From Candidatus Enterousia scatequi (lineage in GTDB: Bacteria > Pseudomonadota > Alphaproteobacteria > Rs-D84), in NCBI GenBank assembly GCA_018064405.1, contig JAGHVG010000015.1:1-46987 (forward strand): a stretch of DNA of 46,987 nucleotides, in the 5' to 3' direction. A program made the position numbers and the translations under genes. The notes below the pieces were generated by a model. It was given only the letters and a program-made list of their open reading frames with translations, ran no database searches and was not told the origin of the DNA. This document shows, piece after piece, positions 8,884-19,799 of this stretch. Numbering within the stretch: position 1 is the stretch's first letter; the number at the start of each line of letters is the position of its first letter.

Positions 8884-11475
8884 ATGGGAAAAAAACGTAT
8901 TCTTTCGGTTGACCAGAATAATGCTGCAGATCCATCTAAAAATGTCTGGGTTCAGGCAAATGCAGGCACTGGCAAAACCAGTGTTTTAGTTCAGCGTTTG
9001 TTGCGAATATTATTTCGTTCGCCTGATGCAAAATCAACAGGCATACTGTGTTTAACATATACAAATGCTGCTGCGGGCGAAATGCGTAATCGTATATTGT
9101 CTGAATTGCGCGCGTGGGCGTCGGCCAGTGATGATGATTTAACTGATTTATTATATAGCATCAGTGAACACAAGGTGCCAACCCCAGAAGATATTGCTTA
9201 CGCACGCAAAATGTTTTTCGTGTATATTGATAACCCAGATATGCTCAAAATAAAAACTATACATGGTTTTTGCGAGGAAATATTACGTCGCTTTCCTTTG
9301 GAAACAGGGCTGTCGCCATCGTGGTCATTGGTATCTGATGACGTGCGTAATGTATTATTACAAGATGCATTTTCACATTTGTTAACCAGTACAGATACCG
9401 TTGTTACCGACGCGTTTGCACACATTGTTGGGCGTGTTTCTGAATACAGTATGCCCAAAATATTAAACATTTTAAGTAAACAATATGAACATTTCTTTGG
9501 GGTAAAAGATTTTGTTAAATATCGCAAATACTTTATTGATACGACACAAGATTTTTTAAATTTGAATTCTGTGCCGACCGATAATGTTATCTCCGATTTC
9601 TTGGAAAATATTATAAAACAATGTGAAAATGCCCAAAAATCATTAAAAACACCAGTAAAGTATTTATCAAATATTATTACATTAACCAGACAATATATTG
9701 ATAAGACGATAGATTTTGATAAATATAAATCTGCATATTTAACCCAAGATGGCAAACAATCTAAAAACCTAAAAAAATATGATTTTTTACTAGCAGAACT
9801 GGACAGGGTTTATTTACAAAATCAGTTTAATGCAAACAAAACTATATTTGCTGATACTGTGGCGTTGTTTGATTTATCAGCGGCGTTCGCACAGAGCTAT
9901 ATGCAACAAAAGCAGGCGCATAATTTATTAGATTTTGAAGATTTAATTTTATACACACGGGAATTGTTTTCTGATCCTGCGACTATGGGTTGGATATTAT
10001 CGCAGTTGGACGTCAGTTTGTCGCATATCTTGGTTGATGAAGCCCAGGATACCAGCCCAATACAGTGGGATGTATTGCGCATGTTGACCACCGATTTCTT
10101 TACAGATGGCGATACAAATAAACCACGATCATTGTTTGTTGTGGGTGATACAAAACAATCTATCTATGGATTTATGGGGGCGAATCCTGACGCATTTGTT
10201 GCAACCCAGAAAACAATATCATCGCAAATAACAAATAATTTACGTATGCTGAATAACATACCGCTTGATCAAAGTTTTAGATCTTTATCGTCTATATTAT
10301 ATACGGTTGATGCATTTTTTAATAACGATCAGGTTCGCAGAATTACTGGGTTTGTTAACAATAATCACAAGGTTTTTCGTCATGAAGCAACCGGTTTGGT
10401 TGAGGTCCATAAATTAGTATCAAAAAAAGAATCTGATACAACTGTATATAAATATATTCAAACAATCGCGCAACATATCCAACAGATGATTGAATCTGGT
10501 AAATATACAGCGAACGATTTTATGGTACTGGTTCAAAAACGTGCGCCATTGGCACCATTGTTGGTAAATGAACTAAAACGTTTAGACATTGCTGTTGCGG
10601 GCAGTGACAGGATTATATTACCAGATTTTCCTGCGATTACGGATTTATTAAATTTGGTTCGTTTTTGTATAGATACCACCGATGATTATCGTTTGAGTTG
10701 TGTATTAAAAAGCCCATTATACAGGTTTTCAGAATCTGATTTATATAATTTATGTTCGCAAAAAAATATTAAACAAAATTTAGAAACGTCGGATTCAATA
10801 ACATTATTTGATATACTGCAAGAATACAACCAATCTGTATTTGATGATTTGTCCAATATAGTACAGTTGTCCAAAACATTGGCACCATATTCGTTTTTTA
10901 CACATATCCTGAACCATAACAATACCAGGCAATCCATGATTGCAGCACTGGGTAATCAAATAATTGATCCATTGGAAGAATTTTTAACAATATGTTTGGC
11001 TTATGAAAGAACTCAGCCGGGGACAATGCGTCATTTTATTAAATGGTTCATCACAGGGAACGCAGAAATTAAACGGGATATGGACGCGTCATCAGGGGTT
11101 AGGGTGATGACCGTTCATGGCAGTAAGGGATTGCAATCGCGTGTTGTGTTCCTAATAGATACTGTTCGTGTCCCAGACACAGAACACATATTACCATTAC
11201 CGCAATCAAACACATGGATATGGACCGTATCATCGGATGTTAAATCAGAGCAACGTGATATTGCTGTGCAAGCGTTGACGGACAAACAGACATCGGAATA
11301 TTACAGGTTATTATATGTCGCAATGACGCGTGCCTGTGATGAATTGTATATTTATGGTTTTACCCCGAATAAAACAGCACCAGAAGTTTCCTGGCATAAT
11401 CAGTTGTGGACGGTATTATCTGAGATTACAGGGGCAAATAAAAACGAAACAATAATCAGGATAACTCATGAATAA
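8884..11475 (+). CDS. addA: AddA helicase portion (UvrD/RecB-like, double-strand break repair)
   Basis: VQANAGTGKTSVLVQRLLRIL, LCLTYTNAAAGEMRNRI, LVDEAQDTSPIQWDVLR, VGDTKQSIYGFMGA, VMTVHGSKGLQSRVVFL, YVAMTRACDELYIYG. Confidence 0.9.
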   Translation: MGKKRILSVDQNNAADPSKNVWVQANAGTGKTSVLVQRLLRILFRSPDAKSTGILCLTYTNAAAGEMRNRILSELRAWASASDDDLTDLLYSISEHKVPTPEDIAYARKMFFVYIDNPDMLKIKTIHGFCEEILRRFPLETGLSPSWSLVSDDVRNVLLQDAFSHLLTSTDTVVTDAFAHIVGRVSEYSMPKILNILSKQYEHFFGVKDFVKYRKYFIDTTQDFLNLNSVPTDNVISDFLENIIKQCENAQKSLKTPVKYLSNIITLTRQYIDKTIDFDKYKSAYLTQDGKQSKNLKKYDFLLAELDRVYLQNQFNANKTIFADTVALFDLSAAFAQSYMQQKQAHNLLDFEDLILYTRELFSDPATMGWILSQLDVSLSHILVDEAQDTSPIQWDVLRMLTTDFFTDGDTNKPRSLFVVGDTKQSIYGFMGANPDAFVATQKTISSQITNNLRMLNNIPLDQSFRSLSSILYTVDAFFNNDQVRRITGFVNNNHKVFRHEATGLVEVHKLVSKKESDTTVYKYIQTIAQHIQQMIESGKYTANDFMVLVQKRAPLAPLLVNELKRLDIAVAGSDRIILPDFPAITDLLNLVRFCIDTTDDYRLSCVLKSPLYRFSESDLYNLCSQKNIKQNLETSDSITLFDILQEYNQSVFDDLSNIVQLSKTLAPYSFFTHILNHNNTRQSMIAALGNQIIDPLEEFLTICLAYERTQPGTMRHFIKWFITGNAEIKRDMDASSGVRVMTVHGSKGLQSRVVFLIDTVRVPDTEHILPLPQSNTWIWTVSSDVKSEQRDIAVQALTDKQTSEYYRLLYVAMTRACDELYIYGFTPNKTAPEVSWHNQLWTVLSEITGANKNETIIRITHE

Positions 11476-11890
11476 AACAATATCTGAATTAATATCCGAT
11501 CAGCAATCTAAACAATTCGCAGTAAATGCTGGACGTTTGGTACACAGTCAACTACAATTCGTAAACCGTTATCCGGAACTGATGAACAAAATAAAAACAG
11601 TCCCGGGCCTAGATGCTTTTTTTGCTGATAATTCCCAGACAGAAGTGCCGGTTGCTGCTATATTGAACAATCGTTTTGTCAGTCGCAGAATTGACCGGCT
11701 GGTTATAAACGATACCACCAAGACAATAAAAATCCTTGATTACAAAACAGATATAAATCCAGACGAATTTTACGATAAATACGTTTTGCAACTAACTGAG
11801 TATAAGGAAATTCTATCTAAAATTTATCCAAAATATAAGATTGAAACGTATATTTTATGGCTGCACGATTGGCGTCTGGAACAGATATAA
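11468..11890 (+). CDS. AddA C-terminal PD-(D/E)XK nuclease portion as a separate ORF
   Basis: AGRLVHSQLQF, VSRRIDRLVIND, IKILDYKTD and QLTEYKEIL match the RecB-family nuclease core; own ATG with AGGA 6 nt upstream. Confidence 0.8.
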   Translation: MNKTISELISDQQSKQFAVNAGRLVHSQLQFVNRYPELMNKIKTVPGLDAFFADNSQTEVPVAAILNNRFVSRRIDRLVINDTTKTIKILDYKTDINPDEFYDKYVLQLTEYKEILSKIYPKYKIETYILWLHDWRLEQI

Positions 11891-11931
11891 AATGCTTGAA
11901 ATCCAATGTGTGCCATCGCTATAATATAGGC

Positions 11932-13584
11932 ATGTTAACAAATTTATATATTGCCAATATTGTGTTAATTGAAAAACTAAACCTGGAATTTGGACCGGGG
12001 TTAAATGTGTTGACCGGTGAAACGGGTGCTGGGAAAAGCATTTTGATGGATGCATTGGCGTTGGCACTGGGCGCACGTTCGGATGTTGGACTTGTGCGCA
12101 GTGGTTGTGATTGTGCAACTGTGGTGGCCGAATTTGATTCTTTTTCACCTAATATTGCACGTATATTATCCGACAATGGTATTGATGCTGGTGACACTAT
12201 TACACTTAAACGCACACTGTCCAGTGATGGTAAAAGCAGGGCATGGATAAACGACATGCCTGTATCCATAAAGGTATTAAAAGAGGTTGGTGATAACCTG
12301 GTTGAAATCCATGGACAATTTGCAAACCATGCGTTGCTAGATGCATCTAGTCATATTGACGCGTTGGATGCTTTTGCATCTGGGGTGTCCCCGGAATTTA
12401 AAGATGTTTTATCAGCAACTGGGTTATCCTATCAAAAATTGCATAGTTTAGAAACCAAAGAACGGAATTTGCGGGAATTATTGGAAAAATCAGAAATTGA
12501 ACGGGAATTTTTGGAACATAATGTTACTGAATTACGTGCATTAAATGTGCAGGTTGGCGAAGAAGACGAATTAGCAACCATGCGTGCAGCACTAATGAAC
12601 GCGGAAAAAAACGCGGCAATTATTGCGGATGCATCATCGGCATTAAACCCATCTGGAAATTCATTAGAATCACAAATTTGCAGTGTCGCACATATATTGG
12701 AACGTATAAATTACGATAATAAAAACCCATATTCTGACCAAATTGACAAGTTATATGATTGTGCCCAAACTATTGCAGAAATATCACAGCAGGTAACAAA
12801 CACATCAACCGACGTTGGGTCAATTGATGAAATAGAAGAACGCCTGTTCGCTATACGTGGATTGGCGCGCAAGCATCGGGTAAGCGCGAACGATTTGCCA
12901 AAAAAATTACAAGAAATGGAATCTGAATTAAACGCAATCGATAATTCGGACGCAGAGTTAAACAAAATTGCCAAGGAACTGGCGGTTGCACAATCTGAAT
13001 TTCAGCAAAATGCCCACAAATTGTCACAGTTACGGGCCCGGGCGGCCGACGAATTGCGCATCAAGATTTTGGATGAATTACCTGATTTAAAACTGGGGTC
13101 TGCTGATTTTAGGGCAGATATTTCCCCCACAACCGCATCGAATACCGGTCAGGATTGTGTGCAATTTATGATAAAAACAAATCCAGGCAGTCCATTCGCA
13201 CCATTAAACAAATGTGCGTCTGGGGGTGAATTGTCACGTTTAATGTTGGCAATGCGTGTCGTATTGAACAAATTGGATAATTGTGTTTTTGTATTTGATG
13301 AAATTGATACTGGAATCAGTGGTGCAACCGCGGCGGCGGTCGGGGCACGCCTTAACCGATTGGCGCGAGCACATCAATCATTGGTTATCACGCATTCTGC
13401 CCAGGTTGCAGGCTATGCGGATAAACACTTTAAGATTGCGAAGCATAGCGAAACAAATAAAACAGTAACAACTGTTGATGAAATATCCGGTGATGATTGT
13501 ATCAATGAAATTGCCAGAATAATAAGCGGAAACGAAATTACCCCAGAATCAATTGCCACAGCAAAAACACTGCTTAAAAACTAA
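11932..13584 (+). CDS. recN: DNA repair protein RecN
   Basis: MLTNLYIANIVLIEKLNLEFGPGLNVLTGETGAGKSILMDAL and CASGGELSRLMLAMR...VFDEIDTGISG. Confidence 0.95.
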   Translation: MLTNLYIANIVLIEKLNLEFGPGLNVLTGETGAGKSILMDALALALGARSDVGLVRSGCDCATVVAEFDSFSPNIARILSDNGIDAGDTITLKRTLSSDGKSRAWINDMPVSIKVLKEVGDNLVEIHGQFANHALLDASSHIDALDAFASGVSPEFKDVLSATGLSYQKLHSLETKERNLRELLEKSEIEREFLEHNVTELRALNVQVGEEDELATMRAALMNAEKNAAIIADASSALNPSGNSLESQICSVAHILERINYDNKNPYSDQIDKLYDCAQTIAEISQQVTNTSTDVGSIDEIEERLFAIRGLARKHRVSANDLPKKLQEMESELNAIDNSDAELNKIAKELAVAQSEFQQNAHKLSQLRARAADELRIKILDELPDLKLGSADFRADISPTTASNTGQDCVQFMIKTNPGSPFAPLNKCASGGELSRLMLAMRVVLNKLDNCVFVFDEIDTGISGATAAAVGARLNRLARAHQSLVITHSAQVAGYADKHFKIAKHSETNKTVTTVDEISGDDCINEIARIISGNEITPESIATAKTLLKN

Positions 13585-14819
13585 ATGGTGATTGTTCCAT
13601 CCGCAAATTCAATGGTGGATGGTTGTTCGTCGGAATGTGCGCTTGAAATAATTTGTTGTTTTTTATCACGTATAATCGCATAACCACGCGCTAAAACATT
13701 TTTATAACTAAGCGAAGACAACATTTGCCCAACATGCATCACAGATTGGTTTAATATATTCATACGATTGAATAATATATTTGGAAAGTTGTCCACAATT
13801 GCCAATTTATTGTGTATGGCTGTAATCTTCATTTGTATCATTACCTGCATTGTGTGGGCAATGTCATCCAAACGTTGTGTCCATTCCATAAGCAACTGTT
13901 TTGGACTTTTTATATTTACCAAGGACATTTGTTTTTGATATTTATCTATAACTGATACAAAACCGGTATTCAGCCTATGGGCCAAATTATCCAAATCTTG
14001 AATCAACGATACCTTGGTCGGAACGACCATTTCTGCCGCCCCAGTAGGTGTAGGGGCACGAACGTCTGCAGCAAAATCAATCAGCATCCAATCAGGTTCG
14101 TGTCCAACACCCGATATTAACGGTATATGACTCGCCGCAGCGGCACGCACAACAACTTCTTCGGAAAAAGGCAGCAAATCTTCCAATGCGCCACCACCAC
14201 GTGCAACAATAATAACATCAACATTATTATGTTTATTAAAATATTCGATTCCTGCCGCCACTTCACGTGCAGCGGTCTCTCCCTGGACCGTCGCAGGATA
14301 TAATAACACATGCACCGGAAAACGTTCGCGTAAACGATTTTGAATGTCTTGAAATGCGGCACCAGTTGGGCTGGTTACGACACCAATTGTTTGTGGCAAT
14401 TTAGGTAATGGTTTTTTACGCGCTGCATCAAACAGGCCATCTGCTGCCAATTTTTGTTTGCGTTCTTCCAGCATTTTTAAGATTGCACCAACGCCCGCCA
14501 TTTCAATTTCTGACACAATAATTTGATAGTTACTGCGTGCAGGATAAGTAGTAATTTTACCAGTTACAACAACCTCCATCCCTTCTTCTAATTTAAACGG
14601 TACTGGAGTGCTGCGCCAAACAATAGCATTTATAACTGCATCAGTATCTTTGATTGACATATATATATGTCCAGATGTAGCACGTGTTATTCCGGACAAT
14701 TCACCACGAATTTTTATGTATGCAAAAGCTGTCTCCACAACACCTTTTAATAATGCCGATGCGTCAGAAACACTAAATATCGTATCTGGTTTAACAAAAG
14801 GTTCTGGTTTCGGTAGCAT
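13581..14819 (-). CDS. xseA: Exodeoxyribonuclease VII large subunit
   Basis: SVSDASALLKGVVE...GELSGITRATSGHIYMSIKD; GVVTSPTGAAFQDI; ARGGGALEDLLPFSEEVV; SGVGHEPDW. Confidence 0.96.
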   Translation of the reverse strand: MLPKPEPFVKPDTIFSVSDASALLKGVVETAFAYIKIRGELSGITRATSGHIYMSIKDTDAVINAIVWRSTPVPFKLEEGMEVVVTGKITTYPARSNYQIIVSEIEMAGVGAILKMLEERKQKLAADGLFDAARKKPLPKLPQTIGVVTSPTGAAFQDIQNRLRERFPVHVLLYPATVQGETAAREVAAGIEYFNKHNNVDVIIVARGGGALEDLLPFSEEVVVRAAAASHIPLISGVGHEPDWMLIDFAADVRAPTPTGAAEMVVPTKVSLIQDLDNLAHRLNTGFVSVIDKYQKQMSLVNIKSPKQLLMEWTQRLDDIAHTMQVMIQMKITAIHNKLAIVDNFPNILFNRMNILNQSVMHVGQMLSSLSYKNVLARGYAIIRDKKQQIISSAHSDEQPSTIEFADGTITI

Positions 14820-14821
14820 GG

Positions 14822-15343
14822 TTATTCCAGTCCTGCATACTTTCCTAAAATACTGGCGCGACGGGCTACGTCTTCTGTAAAATCTGTGTCTGTGGGTATC
14901 CGTCTCTCAATCCCCCAGTTAGTATATGGTTCCCAATGTTTAATAAAATAATCATATGTCATGTGTGCACGCTGGTGGGGTTCAACAAATTGTGTAAATG
15001 TAATGTCAAATGGTTCCGACCATCCCTTGAACTGCAACCACCAGTGGTAACCACTTCTTCTGATATCCCACACTTTGTCAGCACCTGTGCGTGCATATAT
15101 ATAATAACTGCTGATTAAACAGAAATCCTGGGCTGGGTCTTGTTTAGACGGGTAATATCTATAAAAATCATCATCGCTGAATACTTTTTTATAGGTTAGT
15201 TTTTGTTTAAACGCCTCACGTAGAGCAGCAACCACGTATGGCAAAGTGTAATTACCCACCATCATGCCGTTATAGTCATTCGCGCGTTCCATTAATTCAC
15301 GCGTAGCTCTGTCATAATAAGATAACTTGTTATTGTCTTTCAT
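14822..15343 (-). CDS. Hypothetical protein (173 aa)
   Basis: ORF directly upstream of xseA on the same strand; no family recognised. Confidence 0.6.
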   Translation of the reverse strand: MKDNNKLSYYDRATRELMERANDYNGMMVGNYTLPYVVAALREAFKQKLTYKKVFSDDDFYRYYPSKQDPAQDFCLISSYYIYARTGADKVWDIRRSGYHWWLQFKGWSEPFDITFTQFVEPHQRAHMTYDYFIKHWEPYTNWGIERRIPTDTDFTEDVARRASILGKYAGLE

Positions 15344-15383
15344 GCTACCACGGATTATAGCATAAATAGAACAAATTTCAAAT

Positions 15384-16505
15384 TTATAATTCGGTTAATG
15401 GCCAACGTGGACGTGGCGCTATGGGTGTCTTAACAATATTTCCAGTGCGATAATTTTCTATTCCTGCCCAGGCAATCATTGCACCATTATCTGTGCACAA
15501 ATTCATTGGGGGTGCCGCAAAAATCATATTGTTTTGTTTTGCCAATGTTTCCATTGCTGCCCGAATAGCGCTATTTTTAGCAACCCCACCGGCAACAACC
15601 AATGTTTTTGGTTTTGCGTTTTTGATACGTTCGTCAGACATTGCATGCGTTAAACGATTTATTATACAATCAACGACAGCATATTGAAATGATGCGCAAA
15701 AATCATTTATGAACACATCATCAATCGGACCAATGTGTTTGTCTAATAATGTTCTAGCGGCCGTTTTTATACCACTAAACGAAAAATCACATCCTGGTTT
15801 GTAGCATAATGGACGCGGCAATGCATAGGCCTTTGGATTACCTAATTGGGCGCGTTTATCAACAATCGGTCCACCAGGATACCCCAATCCGAGCATTTTA
15901 GCAACCTTGTCAAATGCTTCGCCGGCACTATCGTCAATGGTTTGACCAATCATTTCATATTTACCAACACCACGCACCAACAGTATCTGACAATGTCCAC
16001 CTGATGCCAGCATTAATAAATATGGAAATTCAACGGATACTGGTTCTGGGCTTCCGCTGGCACTTGTTGCCGACAGGCGCGGAACCAATGCATGACCTTC
16101 CAAATGGTTAACCGCAACCAACGGTTTGTGTAATGATTGGGCAATACCCGTTGCCGCCATCCATCCAACCAAAACACCACCGATTAACCCAGGACCCGCT
16201 GTTGCGGCAATTACATCAATATCGGTCAATTTTTTACCTGCGGCATACAGGGCTTTTTCAATCACTTCATCAATCGCCAATATATGTGCGCGCGCCGCTA
16301 ATTCTGGCACAACACCACCGAATTTTTCATGTTCTGGGATCTGTGAATAAATAATATGTGCCAATATGTTGCGATTAGAATCAACGATTGCAGCACTTGT
16401 TTCATCGCACGAAGATTCTATGCCTAAACAAACGATGTCACCATCACTATTATTGTGCATAGTGTCCATATTCATACGTATAAGTTTATCATCTGATTCT
16501 ATCAT
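15384..16505 (-). CDS. tsaD: tRNA N6-adenosine threonylcarbamoyltransferase TsaD
   Basis: LGIESSCDETSAAIVD, HLEGHALVPRL, LMLASGGHCQIL, VVAGGVAKNSAIR. Confidence 0.96.
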   Translation of the reverse strand: MIESDDKLIRMNMDTMHNNSDGDIVCLGIESSCDETSAAIVDSNRNILAHIIYSQIPEHEKFGGVVPELAARAHILAIDEVIEKALYAAGKKLTDIDVIAATAGPGLIGGVLVGWMAATGIAQSLHKPLVAVNHLEGHALVPRLSATSASGSPEPVSVEFPYLLMLASGGHCQILLVRGVGKYEMIGQTIDDSAGEAFDKVAKMLGLGYPGGPIVDKRAQLGNPKAYALPRPLCYKPGCDFSFSGIKTAARTLLDKHIGPIDDVFINDFCASFQYAVVDCIINRLTHAMSDERIKNAKPKTLVVAGGVAKNSAIRAAMETLAKQNNMIFAAPPMNLCTDNGAMIAWAGIENYRTGNIVKTPIAPRPRWPLTEL

Positions 16506-17191
16506 TTTATCCCCAATAATACGATTCCAATGTTATTTGCATTTTGCTTACGTTTAGTGATGTATTCAATAAACTCTGTGTCTTGAACAATGCCATTCGC
16601 AGATGATGCATGACGTAATGTTTTACCCCCAACCAGCAAGAACCCCATATGAACCACCGCTAAATCTGTACCAATTGTATCAATTTTTTTCTGTTTGCCA
16701 ACAATAAACAACACAATCAGGTCAGTTTTATTATTTATATTTGTAATATTAGAATAGGGCAAATATTCTAAATCAATCGTTTGTACCGGAAACTTCGCTT
16801 CAATATCATGAACCTTTTTCAGCCAGGACGATTTATCTATATTAACATGTCGAATCTCTGTCTTGCCATACTGTGATGTAACATTTTCCACTAAATCAGA
16901 GTTATTTGGAATCCAATCCGCTTCTATAAAATGATTACGCGATAAAAAGTTCGGCACGCCATCTGAGTACCTAATTTTATTCAATTTATCAATATTTCCA
17001 TCGGCTAACGATGTTTCAACGAATGTTGTGCAATCAAACGCATCATACCGTATCAAAGGATCAGAATCATACCCAAACCCTTCGCCCAGTGGGCTGTTAA
17101 GATATTGTTTTCCAACAAACTGATGCCCGATTGACACATCGTCTGCACAGCCAGACAACACAAACATCAAAGCAACCAATAAATAACGCAT
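16502..17191 (-). CDS. DUF1460 family (N-acetylmuramoyl-L-alanine amidase-like) lipoprotein
   Basis: Lipobox-like LSGC; YDAFDCTTFVE and HFIEADW motifs; ATGA overlap with tsaD. Confidence 0.75.
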   Translation of the reverse strand: MRYLLVALMFVLSGCADDVSIGHQFVGKQYLNSPLGEGFGYDSDPLIRYDAFDCTTFVETSLADGNIDKLNKIRYSDGVPNFLSRNHFIEADWIPNNSDLVENVTSQYGKTEIRHVNIDKSSWLKKVHDIEAKFPVQTIDLEYLPYSNITNINNKTDLIVLFIVGKQKKIDTIGTDLAVVHMGFLLVGGKTLRHASSANGIVQDTEFIEYITKRKQNANNIGIVLLGIK

Positions 17192-17193
17192 AA

Positions 17194-17499
17194 TTAATTA
17201 TTTTCTTTTAATTGAACTGCCAATCCACACAGCCGAACGGCATCACTTACGCTAAATTCAGCAGAATCTGGCAACTGTGCCATTTTTGTTACACAGGCAG
17301 ATATTAAATCAGCATTTTCACTTGATGCGGTTAAAACCTTTACTGCCGCCACACGTGCCGTATCAGACGCTGCCAACCAATTTTTCAGCGTTCCCGATTC
17401 TAACACCGAACCACGTTGAGACAAGAAAAATACAACAATACTGACAATAACAACTGCCACACACACAAATAATTTAAAATACTTTTCTATAAATTTCAT
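17194..17499 (-). CDS. Small single-TM hypothetical protein
   Basis: ORF with N-terminal TM segment between DUF2155 and DUF1460 genes. Confidence 0.5.
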   Translation of the reverse strand: MKFIEKYFKLFVCVAVVIVSIVVFFLSQRGSVLESGTLKNWLAASDTARVAAVKVLTASSENADLISACVTKMAQLPDSAEFSVSDAVRLCGLAVQLKENN

Positions 17500-17523
17500 A
17501 ACAGCCCCCCATATAAATCTGTT

Positions 17524-17880
17524 TTATTTGCATTCAATTACCCATAAATCATAATCAGGGTTTTGTAACGGATGTGCGCCTGGGTTATTACGACTCATCC
17601 AACTACTAAATATCACTTTGTGGTTTTCATTTTGCACACGAATAAAAGCAAAAGAATCTTCGGCTTGGAACGGGTCTGTTTGTTTACACGATTGAACAGT
17701 GATTTTAAGTTTGCCTGCGTCTAGTTCTGTACCAACAGGAATTTCATAATTCTGGGTTTTGCCCGCTGCCTTGTCCATAACAGTTATGAGTGCAACCGTT
17801 TTATCAACATACGCATAGGCAGTTAAGGCAGAAAACAAAAACAAGGGTGCAACGAATAATGATTTAAAAAAATTATTCAT
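17524..17880 (-). CDS. DUF2155 domain exported protein
   Basis: Signal peptide MNNFFKSLFVAPLFLFSALTAYA and VMDKAAGKTQNYEIPVG...SSWMSRNNPGAHPLQNPDYDLWVIEC. Confidence 0.82.
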   Translation of the reverse strand: MNNFFKSLFVAPLFLFSALTAYAYVDKTVALITVMDKAAGKTQNYEIPVGTELDAGKLKITVQSCKQTDPFQAEDSFAFIRVQNENHKVIFSSWMSRNNPGAHPLQNPDYDLWVIECK

Positions 17881-17911
17881 GTTCACACCCCTGTTTGTTG
17901 TTTTATGTTTA

Positions 17912-18286
17912 TTATTTTGCGTTTGCAGACAAATCTTCAACGATACGTGCCTTTTTACCAGACAATTTGCGTAAGAAGAACAGTTTTGCACGACGCACTT
18001 TACCACTGCGAACTTTTTCAATTTTTTCCACTGCAGGGGTATATAATGGGAACTTGCGTTCTACGCCCACACCATATGATTCGCGGCGAACCGTATATGT
18101 TGCATTATTACCATTACCACCATCGCGTGCGATAACAACACCTTCAAAAATCTGGATACGGAATTTATCACCATCTTTGATTTTTACGTGAACTCTTACT
18201 GTATCCCCGGCCTTAAAATCAGGGATTACTTTATCGCCTTTTAATTTTGCGATTTGTGCATCTTCAATTTTTTTAATAACACTCAT
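17912..18286 (-). CDS. rplS: 50S ribosomal protein L19
   Basis: [52 protein letters not shown]; start at ATG 18286 (ATGA overlap with trmD). Confidence 0.96.
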   Translation of the reverse strand: MSVIKKIEDAQIAKLKGDKVIPDFKAGDTVRVHVKIKDGDKFRIQIFEGVVIARDGGNGNNATYTVRRESYGVGVERKFPLYTPAVEKIEKVRSGKVRRAKLFFLRKLSGKKARIVEDLSANAK

Positions 18287-18972
18287 TTTTTGTTTTCCTT
18301 TATTAAATCCGGACGACGTTCCTTGGTTATTGCGTCCGATTGTTCTTTCCGCCACCGTTCGATATTGCCGTGGTGACCGGACAGCAGGACTTCTGGGACA
18401 CTATGTCCACGCCATACTGACGGGCGGGTATATAACGGCCATTCCAGCCCCCCGATTTCAAAACTTTCGTTAGCGGTTGCCTCAACTCCACCACCAAGTA
18501 CATTATCAACCAGACGAACCACAGTGTCAACAAAAACTTGCGCGGCAATTTCGCCCCCTGACAAAATATAATCACCAATAGATAATTCGGTTATATTATA
18601 TGCATCTATGATGCGTTGATCTATCCCTTCATACCGACCACAAAGCAGGGTATAAACCGCATTTTGCGGTTTTTCTGCGAATTTACGAACCATTTGCTGA
18701 TTTAACGTTGGTCCGCGTGGTGAAAAATATATAATTTGCCCCGGATTTTCAATAGAATCCAGTGCGGCACCCAAAACATCGGGGCGCATAACCATTCCGA
18801 CCCCGCCACCAAATTGTTCATCATCAACACTGCCATACTTATTTATAGCAAAATCACGAATGTTTATAACTTTATACGACCAAATACCCTTTTCAAGTGC
18901 GCGACCCACAACACCACCCGCCAGGGTTCCTGGGAGCATTTCTGGAAAAATTGTCAGTATATTAAAATGCAT
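18283..18972 (-). CDS. trmD: tRNA (guanine-N1-)-methyltransferase
   Basis: [44 protein letters not shown]. Confidence 0.97.
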   Translation of the reverse strand: MHFNILTIFPEMLPGTLAGGVVGRALEKGIWSYKVINIRDFAINKYGSVDDEQFGGGVGMVMRPDVLGAALDSIENPGQIIYFSPRGPTLNQQMVRKFAEKPQNAVYTLLCGRYEGIDQRIIDAYNITELSIGDYILSGGEIAAQVFVDTVVRLVDNVLGGGVEATANESFEIGGLEWPLYTRPSVWRGHSVPEVLLSGHHGNIERWRKEQSDAITKERRPDLIKENKK

Positions 18973-19439
18973 TATTTGACCGTTACTATTTTATTATCAA
19001 AATCAACACTGGCACCAATAAAGGACACCAAGTCGCCATTATCCAATTCTATTATATCACCTGCACCAAAGTTGTGAAAGCCCACAATATATCCAATGTT
19101 TTTCCCATTATGAACGACAATGAAACCAATCAAATCAGATTGATAGTATTCGTCTTTCTTTAATTGTGGTAGGGTGTCGCGCAAAATAAATAATTCAGTT
19201 CCGCGCAAAGATTCTGCATCATTACGCGTATTAACACCATCAATCCGTGCGATTATCACTGTTGATGTTGGGCTTAATAGGCGACTAAAATGAAAGGCGT
19301 CTGGTTCAAATTTGTCAGATAAAACCCTAAAACCCTTAAAATCGTTTGGCGATTCAGAATATGTTTGCACGCGCATTTCACCACGCACGCCCTGGGGGGC
19401 GACAATCTTTCCAACCAAGATTTTATCGTTTTGATTCAT
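18972..19439 (-). CDS. rimM: 16S rRNA processing protein RimM
   Basis: VGKIVAPQGVRGEMRVQTYSESPNDF; RGTELFILRDTLP; position between trmD and rpsP. Confidence 0.92.
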   Translation of the reverse strand: MNQNDKILVGKIVAPQGVRGEMRVQTYSESPNDFKGFRVLSDKFEPDAFHFSRLLSPTSTVIIARIDGVNTRNDAESLRGTELFILRDTLPQLKKDEYYQSDLIGFIVVHNGKNIGYIVGFHNFGAGDIIELDNGDLVSFIGASVDFDNKIVTVK

Positions 19440-19442
19440 GTT

Positions 19443-19652
19443 TTATCGTGTTTTTTGTTGGTTTTTCCATTCTGAATAAATAGGGCAACTTTTTCGTGGA
19501 CAATAATCTGCATCGGACCCCTGATAAAATATAACACTATTATTCTGAGTTGATAACCGTTTAAGCCATTGGCGATATTCGTTCATTCTTTTATTATATT
19601 CAGAACATTCCAATCCAGGTTTTATCGGACAATCGTATTTTTTCTCGCACAT
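19443..19652 (-). CDS. Small cysteine-rich hypothetical protein (orf in rpsP-rimM interval)
   Basis: ORF with AAAGG-type SD before MCEKKYDCPIKPGLEC...YCPRKSCPIYSEW. Confidence 0.55.
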   Translation of the reverse strand: MCEKKYDCPIKPGLECSEYNKRMNEYRQWLKRLSTQNNSVIFYQGSDADYCPRKSCPIYSEWKNQQKTR

Positions 19653-19799
19653 GCGTTGCCTTTTTATTTTTTTTAGTTGCGATCGCATTAGACACACACA
19701 ACATATAAATATTTATTTTTTAAAATCCAAATCAAATTGGCGACGGATACGTTTGTTATGTGCATCTGTCGCCAATTAACCATTACAACGGTCAAAGAT

